Of a stretch of 64,000 nt of DNA, positions 51,334 to 59,322 are shown piece after piece. Below the pieces are notes generated by a model that was given only the letters and a program-made list of their open reading frames with translations, ran no database searches and was not told the origin of the DNA. A program made the translations under genes and the position numbers. The stretch is from LC029 sp036676475. Its GTDB lineage: Bacteria > Bacillota > Bacilli > Aneurinibacillales > RAOX-1. Positions within the stretch are counted from its first letter, which is position 1, and the number at the start of each line of letters is the position of its first letter. The stretch is taken from NCBI GenBank assembly GCA_036676475.1, contig JAKFCU010000102.1, forward strand, positions 72,430-136,429. Reading direction: 5' to 3'.

Positions 51334-52761
51334 CTATTCTTCAATCACCAAAATCGTTTCTAGAGTCGGATCTGAAACTCCATGAAAACGACATCCTATT
51401 TTCTTTAACTGTTGAATATACTCCATAGTCTGATGGCCCAACCGTTCTCCCGGATTGACTGTTGGGATCCCTGGTGGATAAGGGATTATCATTTCCCCAC
51501 TAATTTTTCCATCGGCCTCTTGAAGAGGGATTCGAAACTTACGAGCATAAAATACCTCATGGGGGGTCCGGGCAACCTCCCTAGTGTAATTCTGTGCAGA
51601 TAGCTTCATTCCTCCTGTTGTCTTCACACGTATTCCCTGCTCCATGCTCTGTATCGCATCTAGAAGGCGAATTAAATCGTTTTCTTCCGTTCGAGGAGAT
51701 AACGCAAGTAGTACATGATGATCATCCGCTAACTCTGGGAAAATCCCTTGCTGCTCTAAATACTCTTGTAAAGCAAATCCATGGTATTGAGGGGAATTGG
51801 TACGCAGCGTGATTTTAAATGGATCCAGATAATCATAGGATTGACTCTTATCCACAGCTACCAGCCACCGCAAGGATAAGGCATTGATTCTTGCTCTATA
51901 TTCTTGTACCCATTGACTTACTCTAAGTAAATCATCTTTTCCCTCATGATAAATATAATGGCGGGCAAGATCTAAGGAAGCCATTAACGGGTAGGACGGA
52001 CTGCTGGATTGCACCATGCTTAAAATCTGCCTAAGCCGATCAGGAGAAAGGGCCTCTCCTTTCACATGAAGCATGGATGACATCGTCAGTGACGGAAGCA
52101 TCTTATGCGTAGATTGAACAGCCGCTGAGGCTCCCGCTTGCATCGCGGAAATAGGCAATCCTTGGGCTTGTCCAAAATGAGCGCCATGAGCTTCATCTAC
52201 TAGGAGAGGGATTCCGGCACGCCCGCATTCCTCTGCATAAGGGGTTAAATCCATGCCCATACCAAAGTAATTAGGATTGCTTAAAAAGACAGCCTTTGCT
52301 TTTGGGGTCTCCTTCAGCTTGCGTTTAAGTTCTGCAAGAGAAACCGTTAACGGCAAACCGGTATCCACATCGATTTCAGGCATTAGATAAACAGGGTGAG
52401 CTTGAGAAAAAATTAGGCCATGGATAACCGACTTATGAACATTTCTTTGAACAAGGATGGACTCACCCGGCTGACAGACAGCCATGATCATTGCCAAGTT
52501 CCCAGCTGTGCTTCCCCCTACAAGAAAAAAGGTCTTATCCGCATGAAACACCTCAGCGGCCAACTGTTGTGCTTGCCAAATGGCAGCCTCGGGATGATGG
52601 AGATCATCCAATCCTGTTATTTCGGTTAAATCAAAAGGGAAAATGGGGGATAGCAGGGAGTCCTTCCCCCTTCCCTTATGTCCAGGAACATGGAATCGAG
52701 CCGTACCTAACTGCTGATAATTTCTCATGACATCAACTAAGGGGGTTTGCTTCTGATCCAT
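51334..52761 (-). CDS. Orn/Lys/Arg decarboxylase family protein (YaaO-like)
   Basis: The start at MDQKQTPLVDVMRNYQQLG follows GGAG and gives 475 residues; the 25-codon upstream frame overlaps the csfB terminator. It is a fold-type I PLP enzyme with the Schiff-base Lys in QSTHKMLPSLT (about residue 232) and the upstream VDEAHGAHFG. Members decarboxylate lysine, arginine or ornithine; substrate cannot be told from sequence alone. Its place between csfB and tmk equals yaaO. Confidence 0.9.
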   Translation of the reverse strand: MDQKQTPLVDVMRNYQQLGTARFHVPGHKGRGKDSLLSPIFPFDLTEITGLDDLHHPEAAIWQAQQLAAEVFHADKTFFLVGGSTAGNLAMIMAVCQPGESILVQRNVHKSVIHGLIFSQAHPVYLMPEIDVDTGLPLTVSLAELKRKLKETPKAKAVFLSNPNYFGMGMDLTPYAEECGRAGIPLLVDEAHGAHFGQAQGLPISAMQAGASAAVQSTHKMLPSLTMSSMLHVKGEALSPDRLRQILSMVQSSSPSYPLMASLDLARHYIYHEGKDDLLRVSQWVQEYRARINALSLRWLVAVDKSQSYDYLDPFKITLRTNSPQYHGFALQEYLEQQGIFPELADDHHVLLALSPRTEENDLIRLLDAIQSMEQGIRVKTTGGMKLSAQNYTREVARTPHEVFYARKFRIPLQEADGKISGEMIIPYPPGIPTVNPGERLGHQTMEYIQQLKKIGCRFHGVSDPTLETILVIEE

Positions 52762-52805
52762 TTCCACATCACTCCACTTCGACCATCGTTTCTTCCCCAA
52801 GTAAA

Positions 52806-52852
52806 GCAAAAAGGAAGCCGTCTTGCAACCTTGCAAAACAACTTCCTTCCAA
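52806..52852 (-). terminator. Rho-independent terminator after csfB
   Basis: AAGGAAG...TTGCAA / TTGCAAG...CTTCCTT stem with CTTTTTGCTTT on the minus strand, next to the csfB stop. Confidence 0.85.
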
Positions 52853-52858
52853 TTTCAA

Positions 52859-53038
52859 TTAGGCTTCCATTCTCCATATGTTTTTCATCTTCTCGATAAA
52901 GAAGGGGTATTTCGCATCAAACACATCCGTATGAATCATTTCCTGCTCACATTGATGACAAATAAATGAATCCCAGATCGTGATACCTTCTTCTTGATGG
53001 GTTCCGCAAACAATACAGCTTGTTTTCATCCGTTCCAT
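52859..53038 (-). CDS. csfB: Anti-sigma-G factor Gin (CsfB)
   Basis: The ATG at 53038 follows AAGGTGG and gives 59 residues. The product is a small zinc-binding protein with CIVC and CHQC pairs and the tail FDAKYPFFIEKMKNI, close to Gin of B. subtilis. Gin blocks sigma-G and sigma-E at the wrong time or compartment. In B. subtilis it is a sigma-F gene beside xpaC and the rrnA operon; here it is next to a dehydrogenase-like gene. Confidence 0.9.
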   Translation of the reverse strand: MERMKTSCIVCGTHQEEGITIWDSFICHQCEQEMIHTDVFDAKYPFFIEKMKNIWRMEA

Positions 53039-53067
53039 GCTAACCACCTTATTCCATTTTACCAAAC

Positions 53068-53096
53068 ATTATTAACCAATATAACCTTATATATAC
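53068..53096 (-). promoter_or_regulatory. Possible sigma-F promoter of csfB
   Basis: GTATA (53092-53096) and GGTTAATAAT (53068-53077) on the minus strand, 14 bp apart, resemble sigma-F boxes, about 35 bp before csfB. The match is imperfect. Confidence 0.35.
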
Positions 53097-53103
53097 ACTA
53101 TGT

Positions 53104-54402
53104 TCAGACTTTTCTACCAACTGAAATATATTCAAATCCGAGTTCTTTCATCATAAGTGGCGGGAATAAGTTTCTCCCATCGATGATGAGGGGGCACTCC
53201 ATCCTCTCCTTGACTCTTGTTAGATTGACTTCTTTAAATTCCTGCCAATTCGTTAAAATGAGAAGAGCGCTTGCTTGTTCGACTGATTCCAAGGGATGGG
53301 TATATATTCGAATTTGAGTTTCATGTCGTTGAAAAATGCCTTCTGCCACCCATTTTTCCTTTAACCTGGGTAAGCCGCCCGGATCATAGATTTGTAGGAT
53401 TACTTTTTCTTTCAATAAAGTCTCTAGAATGCCCAAGGAAACCGATTGACTAATCTCATCAGTCTCCCCCTTAAAGGTAACGCCCCACACCGCCAAAGTT
53501 CTCCCCTCTAGCTTCCCGAATTTTTCTTTTACCTTCTCGATCGCCCATTCGCTTTGTTGATGATTAATCATCATGACAGCATCTAACAATGGGGTAGTCC
53601 ATTGATATTGCTTAGCTTGTTCGATCAATAAGTGCATATCATTTGGCAATCCAGGCCCGCCAAACCCAATCCCCGCCTCTAGAAAAGCCTGTCCAATCCG
53701 CGGATCAAGACCCATCCCTCGTGAAACGGTCTGGATATCTACCCCAAGCCCTTCACAGATTTGCGCTATTTGATTCATGAAGGAAATTTTTGCAGCTAAA
53801 AATGCATTCGAGGCTAGCTTGATCATTTCGGCATTCTTTCTCGTCGTCACCATAATGGGCAGCGAGTCGCAGGCAAGCAACTTGCGCAAGGCCTTCATGC
53901 CTGGCTGATTTCCGTCACCACCCAAGATGATCCGTGCAGGTTGAAGAATATCTGCCATGGTTTCTCCCTTACGAAGGAAATTGGGAAAAGAGATAACCTC
54001 AATCCCCTTCCTCTTTTCATCGAACCACTGCTGAATTTCATCGGCCGTTCCTACTGGCACCGTACTCTTTATTATCAAACAAGCCTTATCCGCTGAAAGA
54101 AACGATGCCATTTTGTGAACAACGGTCCATAGTAGATGAATATTTTCTACACAAACGAATAAAAAATGAATACCTGAAAGCTTATAGAAATCTATCGATA
54201 CGTCTAATCGGTTACTTAGCTTGGCTCTCCTAAAAGACTCGATGAAATCCTGTTCATATGAAAAAAAAGTGTCCTTTGTAATATCTTGAAACCGATCTAG
54301 GGAGGGTTCTACTAATATAACGTCATACCCACTTTCAACCCATCGAACTGTAACTGCTAATCCCAAACTATTTCCCCCAAGGACCCCTATTCTCGTCTTC
54401 AT
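53104..54402 (-). CDS. UDP-glucose/GDP-mannose dehydrogenase-family protein with altered active site
   Basis: A 432-residue protein from the ATG at 54402 with the three-domain architecture: Rossmann fold (GVLGGNSLGLAV, 6-17), central helices (KSTVPVGTADE near 112; EMIKLASNAFLAAKISFMN near 192) and a C-terminal Rossmann-like domain (VWGVTFKGETDEISQSVS near 305). Several hallmark residues are missing: the catalytic Cys motif GFGGSCFPKD reads GFGGPGLPND (Gly251), the PEFLREG Glu motif reads PNFLRKG (Asn141, Lys145), and the second glycine of the NAD loop is Asn. It may be inactive as a four-electron oxidase. It occupies the csfB-bofA interval. Confidence 0.85.
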   Translation of the reverse strand: MKTRIGVLGGNSLGLAVTVRWVESGYDVILVEPSLDRFQDITKDTFFSYEQDFIESFRRAKLSNRLDVSIDFYKLSGIHFLFVCVENIHLLWTVVHKMASFLSADKACLIIKSTVPVGTADEIQQWFDEKRKGIEVISFPNFLRKGETMADILQPARIILGGDGNQPGMKALRKLLACDSLPIMVTTRKNAEMIKLASNAFLAAKISFMNQIAQICEGLGVDIQTVSRGMGLDPRIGQAFLEAGIGFGGPGLPNDMHLLIEQAKQYQWTTPLLDAVMMINHQQSEWAIEKVKEKFGKLEGRTLAVWGVTFKGETDEISQSVSLGILETLLKEKVILQIYDPGGLPRLKEKWVAEGIFQRHETQIRIYTHPLESVEQASALLILTNWQEFKEVNLTRVKERMECPLIIDGRNLFPPLMMKELGFEYISVGRKV

Positions 54403-54480
54403 ACGTGTTACCCGCCTCCTGATTACACTGGTGCAGCATCCTACCTTTGATTGTTTCCTATAAAATACTATTCCATAACA

Positions 54481-54522
54481 AAGAAAACCCACCGCACGAA
54501 GTTTCGTACAGCAGGTTCCGCC
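54481..54522 (-). terminator. Rho-independent terminator after bofA
   Basis: Imperfect stem AACCTGCTGTACGAA / TTCGTGCGGTGGGTT with TTTTCTTTG on the minus strand, just past the bofA stop. Confidence 0.82.
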
Positions 54523-54523
54523 C

Positions 54524-54811
54524 TTAAACCACAATAAATGCCTTCATCAACACAAGCGATACTAACCCTGGAATCCCAAGCAAACCCGACATGGCAGCTG
54601 TTACAGGATTAATAGGAATGATAAAATCATAATATCCTCCAATAGAGTTAAACACAAACAGTATAATGCCGCCTAAGGCAATTTTGAAAAGACCATATCC
54701 GACCCACTTCATCGGGCTCCAAATAGACTGGCTGACTAATATCAAAATCGTGATGAAGCCTAAGGCAACAATGATCCAAAGCAATAAATTCAGAACATCC
54801 ACTCCTTTCAT
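54524..54811 (-). CDS. bofA: Pro-sigma-K processing inhibitor BofA
   Basis: A 95-residue membrane protein with two hydrophobic helices (about 8-27 and 38-55) and the conserved IPINPVTAAMSGLLGIPGLVSLVLMK tail, whose Asn-Pro residues in B. subtilis BofA block the SpoIVFB protease. It keeps pro-sigma-K uncut until the forespore signal. The ribosome site AAAGGAG lies within the start of the frame, so the true start may be a few codons on. Confidence 0.92.
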   Translation of the reverse strand: MKGVDVLNLLLWIIVALGFITILILVSQSIWSPMKWVGYGLFKIALGGIILFVFNSIGGYYDFIIPINPVTAAMSGLLGIPGLVSLVLMKAFIVV

Positions 54812-54851
54812 CTGTTTGCTGGTGTCCTATCGAAGTTATCTCCCTGTTGGT

Positions 54852-55064
54852 CTATTCTAAGGCATGAAGATTTCTCTTTTTCGCAATCCCATAAAGATAC
54901 ATATATCTCCGCTCCAGGATATCCATCAAAACATAGCTGCGCTCTTGTTGAGTATGACCATATTGCCACTGCTTTGCGGCCATGCGGACTCCTTGCAGAA
55001 GGTTTCTACGCTCATCCATAATCCTCTTTTTTACTGATAGACCATCCTTCACCTTTCCTAGCAT
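54852..55064 (-). CDS. YaaL-family small protein (DUF2508)
   Basis: A 70-residue, basic, helical protein (KKRIMDERRNLLQGVRMAAKQWQYGHTQQER) in the conserved recR-yaaL-bofA order. Its function is unknown in all members. The recR terminator lies just upstream, so it is likely transcribed with bofA. Confidence 0.85.
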   Translation of the reverse strand: MLGKVKDGLSVKKRIMDERRNLLQGVRMAAKQWQYGHTQQERSYVLMDILERRYMYLYGIAKKRNLHALE

Positions 55065-55108
55065 GCTTTTATCCCCCCAATCATTAACAACATACGCTTG
55101 TCTCCACG

Positions 55109-55141
55109 AAAAAAGAACCAGTCATTACCTGACTGGTTCTT
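55109..55141 (-). terminator. Rho-independent terminator after recR
   Basis: A perfect 12-bp stem (55113-55124 with 55130-55141) followed by TTTT on the minus strand, 11 bases after recR. Confidence 0.92.
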
Positions 55142-55152
55142 ACCCATATCGA

Positions 55153-55749
55153 TTATAATTCTCGTCGACCTTCCAAGGCTTTGGTTAAAGTTACCTCATC
55201 CGCATACTCCAAGTCTCCTCCAACCGGAAGACCGTGGGCAATTCGAGTAACCTTGATGCCAAAGGGCTTCACTAGCCTCGAAATATACATCGCGGTAGCT
55301 TCCCCTTCAATATTAGGATTGGTCGCAAGGATTAGTTCCTGAATCCGTTCATCCTTTAACCGGCTTAACAGCTCGGGCAAACGAATATCCTCCGGGCCTA
55401 TCCCTTCCATGGGAGAAATGGCTCCTTGCAGCACATGATAAGTGCCACGGAATTCTCTGGTTCTTTCCATTGCAATGAGGTCCTTTGCCTCCTGTACAAC
55501 ACAAATGCAGGAAGAATCCCTTGATTTATCGCTGCAAATATAACAAGGATCTACATCCGTAATATTTTGGCATTGGGAGCAATACAGAAGGTTTCGCTTG
55601 GCATTGACAAGAGCCTTGGCCAAGCCCATGACATCGTCTTCCTTCATATTGAGAACAAAAAAGGCTAAACGTGTCGCGGTTTTAGGCCCTATTCCAGGCA
55701 ACTTGGTGAAACCTTCGATTAATTTCGCTATCGGTTCTGGATAATACAC
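55153..55749 (-). CDS. recR: Recombination protein RecR
   Basis: A 198-residue protein: helix-hairpin-helix LPGIGPKTATRLAFFVL (about 17-33), C4 zinc finger CSQC...CYIC (about 57-72), TOPRIM domain (CVVQEAKDLIAMERT...LATNPNIEGEATAMYI). It binds DNA with RecO and loads RecA. Start is GTG. It follows ebfC by nine bases. Confidence 0.97.
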   Translation of the reverse strand: MYYPEPIAKLIEGFTKLPGIGPKTATRLAFFVLNMKEDDVMGLAKALVNAKRNLLYCSQCQNITDVDPCYICSDKSRDSSCICVVQEAKDLIAMERTREFRGTYHVLQGAISPMEGIGPEDIRLPELLSRLKDERIQELILATNPNIEGEATAMYISRLVKPFGIKVTRIAHGLPVGGDLEYADEVTLTKALEGRREL

Positions 55750-55758
55750 GTCCGTACC

Positions 55759-56091
55759 TTAGAATAATCCCGGAATGTTCATTCCGCCGGTCAGCTTACC
55801 CATTTGCTGGCCTGTCATATCATCTACTTGCTTCATCGCATCATTAACGGCAGTCAAGATTAGATCTTGAAGCATTTCAATATCATCCGGGTCAACCGCT
55901 TCTGGTTTAATGGTAATATCCTTTACCTCTTTATGTCCATTCACAACCACCGTTACCACTCCGCCGCCTGCTTTGCCTTCCACTGTTTTATCTTTCAATT
56001 CATCTTGAGCCTTCACCATCTGATCTTGGAGTTTTTTCATTTGCTTCATCATATTGTTCATATTACCCATATTTCCCATTCCGCCACGCAT
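55759..56091 (-). CDS. Nucleoid-associated protein of the YbaB/EbfC family (YaaK)
   Basis: A 110-residue protein: Gly/Met/Asn-rich start (MRGGMGNMGNMNNMMKQ), a central helix and the strand-rich VTVVVNGHKEVKDITIKPEAV. These dimers bind DNA. It lies between dnaX and recR, the arrangement found across bacteria. AAAGGAGG precedes the ATG. Confidence 0.95.
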   Translation of the reverse strand: MRGGMGNMGNMNNMMKQMKKLQDQMVKAQDELKDKTVEGKAGGGVVTVVVNGHKEVKDITIKPEAVDPDDIEMLQDLILTAVNDAMKQVDDMTGQQMGKLTGGMNIPGLF

Positions 56092-56132
56092 ACCTTTTCC
56101 TCCTTACAAACGATTATTTCCCCTTAGGGGAC

Positions 56133-57839
56133 TTAGTCCTTTATTTGAAGCAGTCCTTCTCCAACCAACTTGATCGCCTCATCAACAAATGGATCAGTTA
56201 GAGAATCCTGCTCTGCTTCCTTCTTTTCTGAACCGGATCCTTGCTCAAATTGACTGGAGATTTCCTGCCATTGGTTCTCCATCAAGGTGAGTAATTCCAA
56301 AGGTTTACCCCAAACCACCTGAAGAATCTCTTCAATAATTTGACGATGTTGCGGCTTCTCCGTCGTTTCCCGATGGATAGCACTCTTAAAGCTCACGATG
56401 ATGGCACGATCACCGATGGCCACCGGAACTCCATCCATAAACCAAGCATGAACCTGAATCCTTTTCTTTTTAATCTTATTTAGAATATCTGCCCACTGCT
56501 GCGTTAGTTTTTGCAGTTCCTGGGCATTAGACTCTGCAGCAACTTCTTTAATACGATGTTCGCTGATCTTGACCGTCGAAGGCATCATATTTTTCTTCGG
56601 CATCTCTCTTCGTTGAGATTCGCTTACTGCCGGGATTTGTCCCGCTTGTGGTGCTTGAACTGATTGCTGAATGCGTTGTTCTAACTGGGCCATCCGTCGC
56701 ATCATGTCATCCCAATTCCCTTGAATTGGCTGATCACGGCTTGGAGAAGATTCCAGATGGGATTCTGCTAAACGGATCAAGCCCATCTCCAAAATAATTC
56801 TAGGATGCGTCGCCCATTTCATATCACTAGTGGCCTTATTCAGCTTTTCGATAATCGCATACAGTTGTTCATTGGAAAAATCATCAGCCATCTGACCGAA
56901 CCGGTCATCTCCCATCAGTCGATGCTGTACCTCTTCTAAACCTGGCGCTGTTTTATAAAGGAGCAGGTCACGGAAAAAGATGAGCAGATCGTCCAAAAAC
57001 TGCTCTGGATTCTTTCCATCAGAAATGACCTTGTGAACCAATTCCATTAACCCCGCTGCATCTTGTTGATGAACTTTCACCGCTACTTCCGTTAATAAGC
57101 CTTGAGAAACTACGCCTGTTACTAAAATGACATCTTCTACCTCGACTTTATTTCCCGAATACGAAAGCACCTGATCAAATAAACTTAATACGTCCCTCAT
57201 TCCACCTTCTGATACACGGGCCATTAACGCCAAGGCCTGGTCTGAAACAAGAACATCTTCCGTCCCAGCAATATAACGGAGACGATCAATCATCGCTTTG
57301 GTCGAAATGCTTCGGAAATCAAATCGTTGGCATCGAGAAATAATCGTAGCAGGCAGACGATGAGGTTCTGTGGTAGCCAAGATAAAGATGACATGCTCTG
57401 GGGGCTCTTCTAATGTCTTCAACAAGGCATTAAAAGCTTCTGTTGTTAACATGTGCACCTCGTCTATTATATAGACTTTAAAAGGCACCTCGGTTGGAGC
57501 ATATTTAACTTTATCCCGAACATCCCTAATTTCCTCCACGCCACGATTCGATGCCGCATCAATTTCAATGACATCTACAACCGATCCTTCTGTAATACCC
57601 AGACATGCTGGGCACTCATTGCAAGGCTCCGGAGCAGGCCCACGCTGACAGTTTACGGCCTTGGCCAAAATCTTCGCAGCACTAGTTTTCCCCGTTCCAC
57701 GCGGCCCGCAAAATAAATAAGCATGGGAAAACCGCTGTTCTCTTAATGCATTTTGCAACGTTCGGGTAATATGTTCCTGACCCACCACATCTTGAAAGGT
57801 CTGAGGTCTGAACACGCGATATAAAGCACGGTATGCCAT
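56133..57839 (-). CDS. dnaX: DNA polymerase III gamma/tau subunit
   Basis: The ATG at 57839 follows GGAGTG by seven bases (568 residues). AAA motor with FCGPRGTGKTSAAKILAKA (P-loop), zinc module CNECPACLG, DEVHM and the sensor LKTLEEPPEHVIFILATTEP. After about residue 370 a variable linker leads to the tau region that binds the polymerase. No E. coli-type A AAA AAG slippery site with hairpin is seen, so a separate gamma form is not predicted. Confidence 0.97.
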   Translation of the reverse strand: MAYRALYRVFRPQTFQDVVGQEHITRTLQNALREQRFSHAYLFCGPRGTGKTSAAKILAKAVNCQRGPAPEPCNECPACLGITEGSVVDVIEIDAASNRGVEEIRDVRDKVKYAPTEVPFKVYIIDEVHMLTTEAFNALLKTLEEPPEHVIFILATTEPHRLPATIISRCQRFDFRSISTKAMIDRLRYIAGTEDVLVSDQALALMARVSEGGMRDVLSLFDQVLSYSGNKVEVEDVILVTGVVSQGLLTEVAVKVHQQDAAGLMELVHKVISDGKNPEQFLDDLLIFFRDLLLYKTAPGLEEVQHRLMGDDRFGQMADDFSNEQLYAIIEKLNKATSDMKWATHPRIILEMGLIRLAESHLESSPSRDQPIQGNWDDMMRRMAQLEQRIQQSVQAPQAGQIPAVSESQRREMPKKNMMPSTVKISEHRIKEVAAESNAQELQKLTQQWADILNKIKKKRIQVHAWFMDGVPVAIGDRAIIVSFKSAIHRETTEKPQHRQIIEEILQVVWGKPLELLTLMENQWQEISSQFEQGSGSEKKEAEQDSLTDPFVDEAIKLVGEGLLQIKD

Positions 57840-57929
57840 GTTGGACACTCCAAATTTTGTGATTCAGTCAATATTCTTAGTATACTATAGCTCATTTTGT
57901 TTTCACAATTAATTATCAGACAAGTAAAT

Positions 57930-57981
57930 GTAAGAAAGCTACTGGATTAGCCTTATGCGTATGATACTTTCCAATAAGTAC
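57930..57981 (+). repeat. Interspersed terminator-linked repeat, copy 7
   Basis: A complete copy (GCTACTGGATTAGCC, TTATGCGTATGATAC, TTTCCAATAAGTAC) between the SRP RNA terminator and dnaX. Confidence 0.83.
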
Positions 57982-58016
57982 AAAAAAGCTTCAATGGAGG
58001 ATCCATCGAAGCTTTT
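57982..58016 (-). terminator. Rho-independent terminator after the SRP RNA
   Basis: AAAAAGCTTCGATGGA / TCCATTGAAGCTTTTTT stem with T-run on the minus strand, about 12 bases past the SRP RNA 3' end. Confidence 0.9.
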
Positions 58017-58027
58017 TAATAAAATTT

Positions 58028-58297
58028 ATGCCGTGCACCCAACCTCGATACGATCAACCAAGCGTTACTTGTATAGTTAGCTCTAACCAGGCCACCCTAC
58101 GGCACACGGGATGGGCCACTTATGGCTGCTTCCTTCCGGACCTGACCAAGTTCACAGCTTCCTGTTGCGTAGGACCCAGTTGTCAACACCACTTGCACAA
58201 GGCAGACCTTACATGAGCGCACCTCTGATGGGAATTCAACCCCGCTAAGGCGGATTGCGGGTTACAGGGCACCGCCATCTCCCCATCTAGCACGACA
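58028..58297 (-). ncRNA. scr: Signal recognition particle RNA, long Bacillus type (scr)
   Basis: The minus strand contains the invariant domain IV segment GTCAGGTCCGGAAGGAAGCA, flanked by sequence closely like B. subtilis scRNA: GGTGCCCTGTAACCCGC and AATCCGCC at the 5' side (Alu domain), GTGGTGTTGACAACTGGGTC in the middle and a 3' end GGTGCACGG that pairs with the 5' CGTGC. The length of about 270 nt is that of the Bacillus form. It scaffolds Ffh (and HBsu) for co-translational targeting. Ends are judged by pairing and may be off by a few bases. Confidence 0.95.
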
Positions 58298-58412
58298 AAA
58301 GTATACACAATGTTAGAAAGCAAGCATTCGTTGCTTGCCTATATAGAATACCATATTCCATGCAGGAGTTTCAAGCTGATTTGTTATGTAAATATTGGAG
58401 TTTGCATTATCA

Positions 58413-58442
58413 ATCCCTCGACACACGATCATGCCGAGGGAT
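58413..58442. repeat. Inverted repeat in the gap before the DUF2225 gene
   Basis: ATCCCTCG at 58413-58420 pairs with CGAGGGAT at 58435-58442 across a 14-base loop, about 75 bp past the DUF2225 stop. There is no T-run. The rest of the 220-bp gap (58298-58517) holds the SRP promoter region (TATACT near 58300) and no gene. Confidence 0.45.
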
Positions 58443-58517
58443 CAATAGCTTAAACATCTTCTTATCTTGGATCCTTATGATATCCAAACTCATAACATTT
58501 ATACTTCCATTAAAATT

Positions 58518-59213
58518 TTATTCCTCAAAGCCTTCCGGATTTTCTTTAATATCCGCTTGATTTTGACGATATTCTAACCATCGGTCTCTCGCTAACGTTT
58601 TCCACTTTGGCTCTAAATCACGGGAAGTAAAAATATAGCTGAACCATCTTCTCGTTTTCTCGTATTGACCCAACCGTCCATTCAATTCTCCAATAAGATA
58701 AACGAGCTTTTCTTCCTCCATAGGAATGTGGTCTAAACGCTCGTTCTGATATAAATCCTCGTATTGTTGCAGCGCATGGGAAAGAAATCGCCTTTCTTCA
58801 TCCCCATTGTCCATATAACGATAGAACCAAGCAAGTCTCATGCATAGGTTCGCCAAGATAAATGTTTTCTCCCTTAGCATAATCGCGCATAACAAGGCCA
58901 ACTTATAGCTTCTAATAGCATCTTCGATTTTTCTTGGCCCACACAATTGAGGGACAACGATTTTTTTGAGGTAATGGTTTTCGATATCCCCTTTCCGAAG
59001 ATCTGGTATATTTGAAAAACTCTCCGTAAAGGCAAACCCACAGTTTGGACAGACATTAACATCATAAAATAAAGGATTGTCACCCGTGTAGTAAGTACAG
59101 AAATCAGTATCCCTACTATGAGTACGGATTTTGCTTTTTCTTAGCTTTTTTGTTTTAAAGTTTTTCCGACAGTAAAGACAGGTGACTGATTTTTCATATA
59201 AGCTATCTTCCAA
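58518..59213 (-). CDS. DUF2225 family protein (zinc finger plus TPR-like)
   Basis: A TTG at 59213, five bases after AAGGAG, is the likely start (231 residues); an upstream ATG would include the ribosome site. The N-terminus has CLYC...(C)...CPNC knuckles, and the C-terminal 140 residues are helical, like TPR repeats (AIRSYKLALLCAIMLREKTF ... RFLSHALQQYEDLYQNE). The family is common in Firmicutes, without known role. It is not in the dnaX-tadA interval of B. subtilis. Confidence 0.82.
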   Translation of the reverse strand: MEDSLYEKSVTCLYCRKNFKTKKLRKSKIRTHSRDTDFCTYYTGDNPLFYDVNVCPNCGFAFTESFSNIPDLRKGDIENHYLKKIVVPQLCGPRKIEDAIRSYKLALLCAIMLREKTFILANLCMRLAWFYRYMDNGDEERRFLSHALQQYEDLYQNERLDHIPMEEEKLVYLIGELNGRLGQYEKTRRWFSYIFTSRDLEPKWKTLARDRWLEYRQNQADIKENPEGFEE

Positions 59214-59322
59214 ACCTTCTCCTTCTCCTCCCAACATGCAGATTATTCATAATCTATCAAAGGTATAAGGATCTATGTTTCACTCGATTAAGATAAAAAC
59301 AGTAAAACTGAGGAACAGTTAT

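Noticed and set aside
56133..57839. Programmed frameshift giving a short DnaX form
   Set aside because: A-rich codons occur near the middle (Lys-Lys-Lys-Arg) but no A AAA AAG heptamer with a following hairpin was found.
58028..58216. Plus-strand frame of 62 codons
   Set aside because: It is antisense to the SRP RNA, whose conserved core lies here.
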